Shown here: positions 44,860 to 55,010 of the stretch, one piece after another
How positions within the stretch are numbered: the first letter of the stretch is position 1
Layout of the letters: the number at the start of each line of letters is the position of its first letter
Source: Gnetum montanum
Taxonomy: Eukaryota; Streptophyta; Gnetopsida; Gnetales; Gnetaceae
Length of the DNA stretch: 64,000 bases
NCBI GenBank assembly: GCA_015680685.1
Contig: MNCI01029622.1
Location: forward strand, 499,859 to 563,858
Direction of reading: 5' to 3'
Translations under genes and position numbers: made by a program
The notes under the pieces: generated by a model
The model's input: only the letters and a program-made list of their open reading frames with translations
Told to the model about the DNA's origin: nothing
Databases searched by the model: none

Positions 44860-47640
44860 AACTCATGTAGTTCCCGGTGGTGGTGGCTCCTCCATTGGTG
44901 CCTTCCCTTTGTCTTGTGCTCCAAGATTTAAGGCTTGATGGCATTGAAGTATGCTCTAGAGGTTCTCCTCTTTAGTTTGAGGGTCTTGTGCCATCCATGA
45001 TAATGTTCCAATGTTTGATGGAGTCGGCACCTCCCACGGATAGGGTAGTTGTGGAAACATCTGGTTGGCCTTGACGTACCAAGCTGCAAACACCTGTTGT
45101 TCTTCCTCATAGGATCTGGCTTTGTTCTTGTATTTGTGAAGGTCTGTTAGCCATCGAGTGAAGTTAGTTGCAATGTCTTTCTATCCCTAGTAGCTTGCTT
45201 TTACCACCTCAAGTTTAGAATTTGCGACATCTAGTTTCTCAACCAGCTTCTTGCGCTCTGCAAATTCTGCTTCATATTTGATGTGGGTGGAAGCTACCTA
45301 ATGCTCGAGCTCTGACCTCGGGTACCCTACTATTAACATGGCAAGGTTGGCATATCTAAGGTTCACCAACTCCATGTATTCTATCAAGTCTTGAATCTGC
45401 AAGTCCTGGTTCTTAACTTTTGCTTGGTGGGCGAAGGCATATGTGTCCAATATGGCCCGCCAATCAGTGTGTTGAGCATTGATAGTTTTGATTTCGGCCT
45501 TGACCATATGGATCTCCTTCTCTAGGATTTTTTTGTACATCCCCACCTGATCCTAGAAGTGCTTCTTCAGGTTTTCATGTCGTTTAGCCTCATTCTGCCA
45601 TGTGCTTATCTCAATCGTCGACTTTTGATGAATGGCGTGTACCTCCTCCATCAAGAGGGTTTGATTTTCTCTGGCTAAACGGCTTATGTCTCAGTTGACC
45701 TGGATGAATTTTTCTCATAGTTGATGAAAGTGTTCATCGAGAACATTCTTTTGCTTTTCTACAACGGTCAACCAAAGATTGTCAGTCGAAAGCTACTGAT
45801 TTTCTTCCTATAAGGCCTTGAGTACCTTAAGATGCGCATGAGTTTGCACCTGTGCTGCGGAGGCATCCCAAATAGCCATCTCCTTTTCTTCTATCACCTT
45901 TTTATTCTCTACAATTAATTTTGTTAGTTGCTCGGTTCTAAATTTTTCTAGTTGGTCTACAGGAATAAATTCTAGAGGGTCCCACTGTGCTACTTGTAAG
46001 GCCACGAGCTACTCTTGTAATTTCTGCACTTTAGCTTCAGCATGCTCAGCCCTTTCTTCTATTAAGACCAACTTCCCCTTTGTGGAAATGAGGTCTGATT
46101 GAATTGCTGTTACAACTGGGGAATGTCAAACAGGGACATCATTACTTTCCCTATTTGAAACAATCTATCAATCACATCCTCATGTTCCATAGGAGTCATT
46201 AAGGTTCTAGCCAAATTTTGAGCATCCCGTGCTCTTGAGAGATCTACTGGTGGCACAACAGGTATGTTGAAGGATTTATTGATGTGTTCTATGACCACAT
46301 CTACATCTCCTGTGGCATTCTGGTGTTGCATGACCACCATAGTGTTCCCTTCACCAGTCTCTAACTACACCTAGAAAGATGTCGCATTTCCTAAGATTTG
46401 TTGTGACCATCTACTGTTCCCTCCTTCTATTTGAATGGAGACTTCACCCCTTGTGTGATCTAATGAAATAGTAGGCTACCTGGCATCATTGATGATGCAG
46501 AAAAGGTTTGCATCATCATGACTTCCCCAATTGACCATCTTAGCGATGGCCCTAAAATGGCTCATTGACGGTCTGTAGTCTTGCGGCAATGGCAGCTGGT
46601 CCTAGCCTATGCTAGGCCCTGCTTCTTGTTGTTGGCTGGGACCTATGTCTGGAGATTGACTAGTTCCAACCACATGTTCTTCTTCTTATTCTAGTCTCAA
46701 CTCTTCGCTAGTGCTTTTTCTTGGAGCAGGCACCTTTAGCAATTTAGCGTATGAAGTAGTTTGGGCTTTTCAGAGGACATCATTGGTGTATCTCTGAATA
46801 CCAGCATGTCAGCAAAGCTTTTTGATAAGATAGGAGAAAGGCAGCACCATCTTCCTTATCTTTTGTTCTTTGAACCACCTCAAGATCTCCATCAAATATA
46901 GATGGGGTAGGTTAGCATTAAACTTTTCCATCAACACTGCACATCCTCTAGCTGCATACATTGATATTCTTTTGAGGCCCTTTGTAGGGAAGAGGTGATA
47001 TGTTTCAATTTTGAAGTAAACCCTCTCTTCCATCATCAATTCACAAAATTCTTTGTCCCTGCCATAAGCCTTCTCTAACCAATCTTTTTGCACATCGGGG
47101 TCTGAATGGGTAGATAACCAAGCAACCTGGGGCCCTATATTCGAAAGGTTTAACACTTTCGAAATTGCCTACATAGAGAAGTCAACGGTCACACCAAAAA
47201 TATTAACAGTGGTGCCTTGCTCAATATTATGTCAAAATTGATATGTCTCTCCTAGGTACCAGGCACCGCTTTTAGAGAGGATAGGCCAAAATGGGGATCC
47301 ATTGAGGTGATCCCTAACGGCCTCAAGAGCAAACTCTATGAATGATTCAAAGTTTAATTCCACAATCACCACAGCGAATGTGGACTTTTATGGATGGCCT
47401 GAACGCATTCTTGGGGCAACATGAGTTGTTGTCTTAGTTCAGGAACTGCAGCAGCTCCTCCTTCTGCTTGCCCAAACTTTCCGGTAGGAGTTTCATCTTG
47501 ATGGATGTTGAATGATTGCTCCTCCTATTCTGCATGTTGTCTAGAAGGTCTTTGTCTTCCACCTCTCTGAGCTCGTTTGCTTCCACCTTAGGTAGGACCT
47601 TCTTGTTGTCGAAATTTCGGGTCCATCTGCAATCACACAG
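44860..47640 (-). pseudogene. Long extra frame of element A5 (unknown, coiled-coil rich)
   Basis: Minus-strand remains of one long protein of roughly 900 residues, with few frameshifts but many stops. The first third (47160-46800, e.g. GPQVAWLSTHSDPDVQKDWLEKAYGRDKEF, shown only in part by its ORF) ends in LPHLYLMEILRWFKEQKIRK and LPFSYLIKKLC. It resembles the 'putative plant transposon protein' domain found in extra ORFs of Athila/Tat elements; this is inference. The middle (46340-46110) reads HQNATGDVDVVIEHINKSF and DLSRARDAQNLARTLM. The last third (46005-45298) is rich in Glu, Lys, Gln and Leu, as in a coiled coil (KKILEKEIHMVKAEIKTI), and the end near 44860 reads GKAPMEEPPPPGTT. I do not recognise its function. 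Confidence 0.6.
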
Positions 47641-47969
47641 GCCAAGTGTTAGTAAGGTTGTTTTAGAATTGAAGTTATACCTTACTGCTTGCCTTAATTA
47701 ATGATCTTATGTTATCACGTGTGATAGTTCTTGAAAGTTTGTAATAATGAGTCCTATGACTTAGGTGGTTTCCGTTTTAGTTTCCTAGTATACCTAAGGG
47801 TTAAATGATTTTTAGGCACAACTATTCTAAGTGTTATAGTTAATTACCCTAATTGATGTCCTTTGGGCGATGATAAATTTCAAAGAAGTTAGGCACTTTT
47901 GGCAAGTGTCTCTCCCCCACAACTAAACTGAACACTCCAGGTTCAAGCAGGTTCAAACGGAATTAAAAT
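47641..47969. other. Interval without recognised features
   Basis: No frame or repeat partner is seen. It ends at a short assembly gap. It could be the body of an LTR whose palindromic tail follows at 48000-48115, but it does not match the body of the other A LTRs. Confidence 0.35.
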
Positions 47970-47992
47970 NNNNNNNNNNNNNNNNNNNNNNN
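47970..47992. other. Assembly gap (23 N)
   Basis: Short run of unknown bases inside element A5, next to the palindrome-bearing segment. Confidence 0.95.
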
Positions 47993-48115
47993 AGGGGTAC
48001 CTATTTATAGGCAGGGGGGATGCGATATAGCATACGATACATTGCGTACACAATATCATGTGGGATGCGGTATCGCATACGTGATATCTTGTCCCTAGTG
48101 ATGCGAGACGCATGA
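47993..48115 (-). repeat. Isolated copy of the A-LTR palindrome module
   Basis: It contains tatttatagg (minus-strand TATA box) followed by gcgatatagc, gcggtatcgc and gtgatatc-type palindromes and ends near gatgcgagacgc. This matches the tail of A LTRs, but the body of the LTR is not next to it, and A5 gag starts directly to the right. It is either a deleted LTR or a relocated promoter module. Confidence 0.6.
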
Positions 48116-48119
48116 AAAT

Positions 48120-49560
48120 ACCAACTTTTTAAATGATTTTCTTGAAATTATGGTGAAAATTAAGGACATTGAGTATGATCAAGAGGTTCTAGGGTAATTT
48201 CATTAATTCAAAGGCACCATTAATGAGGACGGTGTGGATTTAATCAATAAAATCATGGGTGGTAAGAAAAAGGATATGTAATGGTACATTGGAATGTTAA
48301 AATGTAGAGGGATAATAATAAGGGAAAGAAAATTATGAAAAATAAGCTAAGGATGAAAAATGGTAAATGTAAAATAAGATTGGGCAGTGACCCTTGGGGT
48401 GATCATATAGGCATATGTTGCATTCATATGTATGATTGGCAATTGAGCTCTTATTTCCTTCATTATTTCTTTTTGAATGTCTAATGTTTTGTCCTACTTC
48501 TTGGGTTGCCAAAACTCTATCTCCAATATTGTTGATATATTCTTCACACTTTTGATATGTCCATTCCAACATCTTATTGATCTTTGCCTTAGCTTCTTCT
48601 AATGTTTTTTGTATTGACAAAGATGATTCTTTCTCCTTGTGATTGGTTGATTTCTCCTTTTTATGATCATGGACCTTTGTTGAGTTAAGATTTTGGTCCC
48701 GTTAATGTTTTTCAACACTCTCCCATGTAGCTAATTATCCTTCTTCTTTTGCTACCCGCTTAATAAGCTCTTGGATTCAATGGGTTTGTAGTTCATATAG
48801 TTGACCTTGGGCATACATTCCTAAGGTCTCTCTTGCTTCATTACATAGCCCATCAATGATATGATACATTAGCCTTTCCTTGGAAAACCCATGGCCTAGA
48901 CAGTTGTTTAACAATGCATAGTATCTTTCTAAGGCCATGTCCAAGGGTTCACGTTATGCTTGTTTCCATCCTTGGATTTGTTTCCTCAAGGCTGACACTC
49001 TTGCGTAGGTTTGATATTTTTCGTTAAAGACTGCTACCATTGTTGACCAACGTCGTATTGAATTTGGTTTTAACGATCTATACCATACTTTTGCTTGGTC
49101 AACGAGTGTCATAGGGAAGAGCTTAAGTTTTTTCCAACCATTATCAATGTTATTCCATGCATAAGCATTGTAGAAGGCTTGTAAATGTTGATACAGATCT
49201 AAGTCATAGCCTCCTGAAAAAGTAGGGAAGTTGTTGAAATCAAGCTTGGGTAGACGGATCTCTTTACGATGCCTACGTGAGATTCGAATAACCTCTTTTA
49301 TTTGTGTTAGGCTCGTAGTGTCTAGTGGGGGTTCATTGTCATCAGGTAAGTTATGCTTTCATGTGTTGGGATGATGTTTATTTTCTTCATGTTGATAAGA
49401 AACTCCCACTTTAGGTTATATACTCCAATCTTCATCATCATACAATTCGTTGGTTCTCCAATGAACTTCCTCACTAAGTGTGGCATTATTATCATCTTGT
49501 AGGAGAGGCATTGTTGTGTGTGAATTTATGTGACTTTTTATAATCACTTCTTTCTAAGAG
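48120..49560 (-). pseudogene. Ty3/gypsy gag (element A5), well readable
   Basis: Minus-strand Gag with long legible blocks: RKEIRLPKLDFNNFPTFSGG (about 49280-49221), YQHLQAFYNAYAWNN, KKLKLFPMTLVDQAKVWYRSL, ALERYYALLNNCLGHGFSKE, MYHIIDGLCNEARETLGMYA (about 48870-48811) and LIKRVAKEEG (about 48745). A zinc-finger-like C-x2-C-x3-H-x4-C (CNICLYDHPKGHC) lies near 48410-48370. This is the capsid region of the retrotransposon gag family. Only a few stops interrupt it. The homologous A1 gag is far more eroded. Confidence 0.8.
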
Positions 49561-49627
49561 ATATATCATTAAGTTCTTTACAAAGACCTTGTATGATATA
49601 ACTAATCTAGAAAACTAGCACCGTCCT

Positions 49628-49641
49628 CGGCAACGGCGCCA
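49628..49641 (-). other. Primer-binding site, tRNA-Asp (well preserved)
   Basis: The plus strand reads CGGCAACGGCGCCA, identical to the 3' end of plant tRNA-Asp as I know it. The minus strand is thus the primer-binding site TGGCGCCGTTGCCG, as in Athila-type elements. One base separates it from the LTR that starts at 49643. Confidence 0.8.
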
Positions 49642-49642
49642 A

Positions 49643-50046
49643 TGATGAGTGGCGAGGTACCCCTACACTCAACCATACGAATACGAGTGTTTTCATGGGT
49701 GATCCGGTTGAACTTCATAGACGGACTAGTTGTGGCATCTAGACAGTTATCCTTAGGTCACAGTTTGCTGTCTTCCCACTTGGACTAGTATTATATTTAT
49801 CACGTATGATTTAATCCAGAGTGATGTGTATGATGTGTTCCTAATCTAATGCTACTCCTAAAGGCAGTGGAAAATAATATTAATTAAGCTAAGCCAGGAG
49901 GGAAAGGGTAAGAGAATCGAATCTAGCCTAAGCTAGCCTAAGTGCGATGAGCATCCTCCTTGATCATCCATACACATCTTGGACTTCGTGCATGACTACC
50001 ACTGGGATTACCAACTGTAGATCCTAGGTACGCCACTGGGTTACCA
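49643..50046 (-). mobile_element. Partial A5 LTR in duplicated unit 1
   Basis: The first 404 bases of the LTR, broken off after ttaccaa where the second unit begins with gag sequence. It lacks the TATA box and palindrome array. It is nearly identical to 50400-50802. Confidence 0.8.
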
Positions 50047-50383
50047 ACCTCTTGTATTTGCGTTAGACTTGTAGTGGCTAGTGGGGGTTCATCATCATTG
50101 GGTAAGTTATGCTTTCGTGTATTATGATGACATTGTTTTTGTTCATTCTTATAAGAAACTCCAACTTCAGGTTGTATACTCCAATCTTCATCATCATATA
50201 GCTCATTGGTTCTCCAATGAACTTCCTCACTAAGTGTGGCTTTATTATCATCTTGTAGGAGAGGCATTTTTGTGTGTGAATTTATGTGACTTTTAAAAAT
50301 TACTTCTTATTTAAGAGATATATCATTAAGTTCTTTACAGCGACTATGTATGATATAACTAATCTAGATAACTAGCACCATCC
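50047..50383 (-). pseudogene. Duplicated gag N-terminal segment (A5, unit 2)
   Basis: The minus-strand ORF 50267-49938 covers it (MPLLQDDNKATLSEEVHWRT...). It corresponds to 49291-49620 with about 13 percent differences and includes the same start region. It is a fragment without the capsid domain. Confidence 0.7.
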
Positions 50384-50398
50384 CTGGCAACAGTGCCA
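50384..50398 (-). other. Primer-binding site of A5, unit 2 (eroded tRNA-Asp)
   Basis: The plus strand reads ctggcaacagtgcca, the tRNA-Asp end with transitions at CpG positions (ggcgcc to gtgcc type). It sits directly before the full-length 5' LTR at 50400. Confidence 0.75.
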
Positions 50399-50399
50399 A

Positions 50400-51322
50400 T
50401 GATGAGTGGCGAGGTACCCCTACACTCAACCATACGAAACGAACATCGCACGTGCGATCCGGTTGAACTTCGCAGATGGACTGGTTGTGGCACCTAGATA
50501 GTTAGCCTTAGGTCATAGTTTGCTGTCTTCCCACTTGGACTAGTATTATATTTATCACGTATGATTTAATCCAGAGTGATGTGTATGATGTGTTCCTAAT
50601 CTAATGCTACTCCTAAAGGCAGTGGAAAATAATATTAATTAAGCTAAGCTAGGAGGGAAAGGGTAAGAGAATCGAATCTAGCCTAAGCTAGCCTAAGTGC
50701 GATGAGCATCCTCCTTGATCATCCATACACATCTTGGACTTCGTGCATGACTACCACTGGGATTACCAACTGTAGATCCTAGGTACGCCACTGGGTTACC
50801 AAGTAGTCACACATAAATGCTCGTAATCAAGTCGTACTCATTCCGCGTTGCTAGGAGATAAGGGTGAGAGAGATTAACTAGGAAAGTAGTAAATAATAAT
50901 TAAATAAATAAATAAATAACAAAGTGATTGCTGCAATGATGAAGTAATCTCGATCTTTATTGTCAGTCATGTGCATGTCCAAGTACGTCACACTCGAATA
51001 AAGGATGCCGTACAATTACATTCACCACACTACAGGTAGACACGGGAAAATAATCTATCTCTAGAGGGATCAAACTAATAGAGCTTTGCTACAATCTAAC
51101 TTATTTATGTGAAATAAGGGAGAGCCGGTTCTTATTTATAGACATTGCCGTAGACTACGATATCGTATACGCGATATCATAGGGGAAGACACAATATCAC
51201 GTACGCGATATCGCAGGGGAAGACACAATATCACGTACGCGATATCGTGGGGGATGCGATATCACGGTGGACACGATATCACGTACGCGATATCGCAGCC
51301 CATGTGATATCATGTCCCATCA
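50400..51322 (-). mobile_element. Element A5, 5' LTR (923 bp)
   Basis: A full LTR from TGATGAGTGGCGAGG to CCCATCA, followed by the gaagt duplication. A minus-strand TATA box lies near 51132-51139. The palindrome array at 51158-51315 is expanded relative to the 3' LTR, including a perfect 34-base tandem repeat (51181-51214 and 51215-51248, the last base differing). This helps explain the 74-base length difference between the two LTRs. Confidence 0.85.
51158..51315. repeat. Palindromic GATATCGC array
   Basis: At least seven dyads of the form (g/c)cgatatcg(c/t) or acaatatcac, many preceded by acgtacgc, at spacings of about 15-20 bases. The same array type ends every A LTR of this subfamily (400-500, 26999-27038, 44610-44700). 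In element sense it lies at the very start of U3, just upstream of the TATA box. Confidence 0.8.
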
Positions 51323-52026
51323 GAAGTGAAAAGTTAAAAGATCTTGAAGCAATGATAAGAAGGATAACAAAAAAGATAAAAAGAATGATATTTAATGTTA
51401 CTACTACCATGGTAATGAACATATTTCTTCTAAATGTCTACTTAGGAAGAAATAAAAGGAGGGTAAATACAAAAGAAGTTGTGCTTTTTTCAAATATATC
51501 TTAAGAAAAGAAACCAAAAGCTTCAAGAAAAGTAGGAAGAAATTAAAAACATCATGAAGAAACTTAATGATTCTCAAGTCAGTATTGGACATCAAGCCCA
51601 AAAAGTTACTAATCTTAATAATACACTTGATAAGTTTACATAGGGAATGATCACCTTGAATGTTATGATGGAAAAGATAAAGCAAGTTAAAGATACATTA
51701 GATATTAGCTACATACCTCTCCAAAATACATGGACAAGGCAAGGTAAGTGGAAATATGTAGCATGGCATGAATTTTTGTCTATAAATTCTTATATTCAAT
51801 GTTATTATTACTATAATTATGGTTACATTCAATATTTCTTCCCATATAGATCTTATTATAATTATGCTAGTATGATATTTTAAAGAGCCAATCAAGGTAG
51901 GTATAAGAAGAATAAGCAAAACTTCAAAGTGAAAAAGGTGTGGGTTCTAAAGAAAGAGATACATATGGCATATATGGCCAACTTAAATCCTTCAGAAAAA
52001 CCACCCAGATTTTGGTACATTGATAG
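51323..52026 (+). pseudogene. Ty1/copia gag end and protease start (element E, resumed)
   Basis: After the A5 insertion gag continues with lysine-rich text and a zinc-knuckle relic (YYHGNEHISSKCLLRKK, about 51400-51450). Further on it reads MANLNPSEKPPRFWYIDSVCAMI (51970-52040), where copia proteases have YIDSGCSRHM. The DSG triad is cut here by the insert that starts at 52027. Confidence 0.7.
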
Positions 52027-53141
52027 TGTATGTGCCATGATATAGTATGGATGGGAGTTCATTTCTCATTTTATAATTTATGTTGTGTGTATTTTAAATT
52101 ATGTTATAATACAAGGTATGGCTTTGAAAAATTTTTGATCTAAGACTCAATAGTGCCTAAACATGTCTAAAATGACACAATTTGAGTAAACCTTAACTAT
52201 AAATTAAGATATCTCCTCATACGTCATAATAAAAAGCTTCATTTATCATTCTTCAATGTAAAGTTTCATTAAGAAAGGGTTTAAAAGAAGAAGAAAGAGT
52301 AAGTTTTTCTTTTTTTATTTTTTCTTCATAATCTCTTATAATCTTTACAAACTTTCATAATTATCCTTTTTCAATAATTTTTAATCTCTCATTCTCAATG
52401 CATAACTTTCAAATGTCACTTTCACATTTCATTACATTTTAAGAAAGTCAACATCAAGATTTCATCAAAGATCAAGTTTGAATCCAAGATTAATTCAATT
52501 ATCATTAATTATTTTACAGAAAGTTCTATTAAATTTGAAATGAATAATATTATGATTAAAGCATTAGATTTCATTATGATTTTTACATTGAAAGTTATCT
52601 TCAAAGCTTCTTTAGTTGTAATAAAGTTGCATTAGCATCTTGAACTTAAGATTTAACTTTATTTTTAATCCTATTTGTTCAATCTCTTCTTAATTGATGT
52701 TCTTCATATCCTTTGTAATATTTTTCTTCTAAATTTAAAAGAAAAAACAACAAATCAATTCAAATTTTTTATTTAAAAATAATTTATCACTACATACATG
52801 TCATCAATTCCAGTGATGGCTTTTTATATGATTTTCTTCTATATTATCTTATATTGGCCAAGTCATGTGCTGTGACAAGTTCAGATGAATTATGGTACCA
52901 TAGATCTTGCATCTCATGACTGCCAATTACTAGTAATAATATTGAGAAATTTGACTTTAGGTTCATTGATTTTATTAGCATTGGATCAATCTTTAATGAT
53001 AAGGTTTGAAAAGATATTGATTTGTATAAAATCATGGGATCACCAATGATAAAAATAGTGATGTAAATCTCAATTTGTTTAAGTGGTTCTCAGTGATTAT
53101 CATTAAGATATGACTTCATTTCAAGCCTTCACATATGGTTT
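52027..53141. mobile_element. Insert in element E protease (about 1.1 kb, unclassified)
   Basis: The copia protease reading frame breaks after attgatag (52026) and restarts with gataggatgctcaagacac at 53142 (GCSRHMIGD). gatag flanks both sides (52022-52026 and 53142-53146). The insert begins TG, is AT-rich and carries no recognisable domain. It may be a solo LTR or a non-autonomous element. Its right end does not show a clear CA. Confidence 0.55.
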
Positions 53142-54350
53142 GATAGGATGCTCAAGACACATGATTGGTGACAGATTAAGATTCATATAACTCTTAAGCT
53201 ATGGTGATTGAAAGTGTCATATTTGGGGATAATGGTAAAGCCTATGTTAAGGAAAAAGGTATAACTGGATGTAATATCTTAAAACTAAAAATGTTCTATA
53301 TGTTTTATGGTTAGAACATATTTTTCTTAGTGTGAGTCAACTTTGTGATGATGAAAAAGTGTATTATTTAAAGTTTATTACTATATTATTAAGAGTTTCA
53401 AAATAAATGAAGTGATTCTCATAGGACATATACCAAATAATGTTTGTATTATTAATAATTGTAATTTGAATAAATATATTTTGTAATGCTAAATTTAAAA
53501 GTTAGAGGACTAATGATTATGACATAGAAGATTAGACCACTTAAATTTGAAAAGTATTAGCAAGCTTTCCAAAAATTAAATTATGGAGATATTATTCAAC
53601 ATTTAGTCTAAGAAGGATGTGGTATGTAAAATAGATAAAAAAGGTAAACAAAAGACCATATTCTATAAGTGTAAAATTGATATTATCACAAATTATTCTC
53701 TTAAGTTATTACATCTTAATTTGGTTGGACCAGTCATGACATGTACCATAGTAGGTAGAAGATATTTTTTTGTTATTATTGATGATTACTCAAGGTTTAC
53801 TTGGGTAATTCTACTAACCCATAAGGATGAAGTCTTTCATTACTTTAAAAAGCTTTGTTGCAGTAGATAGGGAGAGAAGGACTATTTAATATAGAAAATT
53901 AGAAGTGACCATGGAAGTGAATTGGACTATCTTATCTTTCTGGAGTATTATGATAGTGAGAGGATTAAACATCAGTTTTTAGCTCCTAGAATACCTTATA
54001 AGAACCAAGTAATTTAAGAAATATAAATAGCCTTACATCATGAATAAACATTGCCTAAATCCTTTTGGAGAAAAGGCATTAATACTACTTTCTATGTTTC
54101 AAATTATATTTTCATGAGGCTAAAGATAACAAAAATACCATTTGAGTTATATTATGATAGTTTTTAAAAGTTTATGGATGCAAATGTTACATTTTAAAAA
54201 ATAAATAAAAATTTGGTAAATTTGATAATAAGGTTAATGAAGGCATTTTTATTAATTATTCATTCATAAGCAAGGCTTATAGAGTGTATAACAAACACAT
54301 AGTAGTAGTTGATAAAGTGGTTAATATTTTTTTTAATGAGAGAAATTCCA
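53142..54350 (+). pseudogene. Ty1/copia protease end, pre-integrase and integrase (element E)
   Basis: Readable text: GCSRHMIGDRLRFI, VIFGDNGKAYVKEKGI (53220-53265), a pre-integrase relic, and the ORF at 53619-53870 with LLHLNLVGPV, RYFFVIIDDYSRFTWVILLTHKDE (shown in two parts by the family: first catalytic Asp is Asn in HLNLVG). RSDHGSELDY follows at about 53900, and WRKGINTTFYVSNYIF near 54070-54115. The order is normal for copia. Stops interrupt it throughout. Confidence 0.8.
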
Positions 54351-55010
54351 ATTTGAAAAATACATGCTTAAGAAGATGAAGACGATGAGATGCCATCACA
54401 ATGTCTTCCTAGATTTTAGTGATGTTTGAAAGAAAAAAATTCAGAGGTTTTCACAATATTCAAAAGTTCATCAACTCATTAGAAATATGCAAAATGTCAT
54501 TCTCTAAGATAAATCATTAGAAATTATCATGATGGAGTAAGAACTAGAAACTGTGTCTAATAGTTTTATGGTTTTACTTATTTAATTTCTCAAATTGAAC
54601 CAAAAAAAATTAAGAAAGCTATAGCTGATGAGTCATGGATCCAAGCTATGAATGAGTTAAATTAATTTTTAAGGAATGATGTTTGGAAACTTATTCCTAG
54701 ATCTAATGGGCATATAATTATTGGCACAAAATGGACTTTTAGAAAGAAAATAAATGAAGATGATATTGTCACATGAAATAAGGCTAGGTTAATTGCAAAA
54801 GGTTATAATCAACAAGAACGGATTAACTATGAAGAAAAATTTTCACTAGATTCATAATTAGAATATATTAGGATTCTATGTGCATTTGCTACCACAAAAA
54901 CATGATGCTCTTTTAAAGGGATGTAAAAAGTATTTATCTTAATGGAATCATCTAAGAAGAGATGTATGTTAAGCATGTTAAAGATTTCATATGTTTTGGT
55001 AAGCTTGACA
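54351..55010 (+). pseudogene. Ty1/copia reverse transcriptase, N-terminal part (element E)
   Basis: KKAIADESWIQAMNELN (54616-54666), NDVWKLIPRSNGHIIIGTKW (54678-54737), FRKKINEDDI, NKARLIAKGYNQQE and FILMESSKKRCM-like text near 54930-54975 follow the copia RT opening. The frame is lost after about 55010, before the YVDD box, so the element is truncated or interrupted there. Confidence 0.75.

Larger units (their letters stand above)
49291..50802. repeat. Tandem duplication of 756 bp (gag start + PBS + LTR part)
   Basis: Unit 1 (49291-50046) and unit 2 (50047-50802) each hold the N-terminal gag segment, the primer-binding site and the first 400 bases of the LTR. At the junction, ttaccaa is fused to cctctt. 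The LTR parts are almost identical, while the gag parts differ at roughly one base in eight by eye, so the two units do not have a single uniform age. Confidence 0.85.

Noticed and set aside
49628-49641. tRNA-Asp gene
   Set aside because: Only the last 14 bases of the tRNA match, at the exact place of a primer-binding site beside an LTR. No cloverleaf upstream.
51158-51315. CRISPR-like repeat array
   Set aside because: Units are palindromic and variable, spacers are not unique sequence of fixed length, and the context is a plant LTR.
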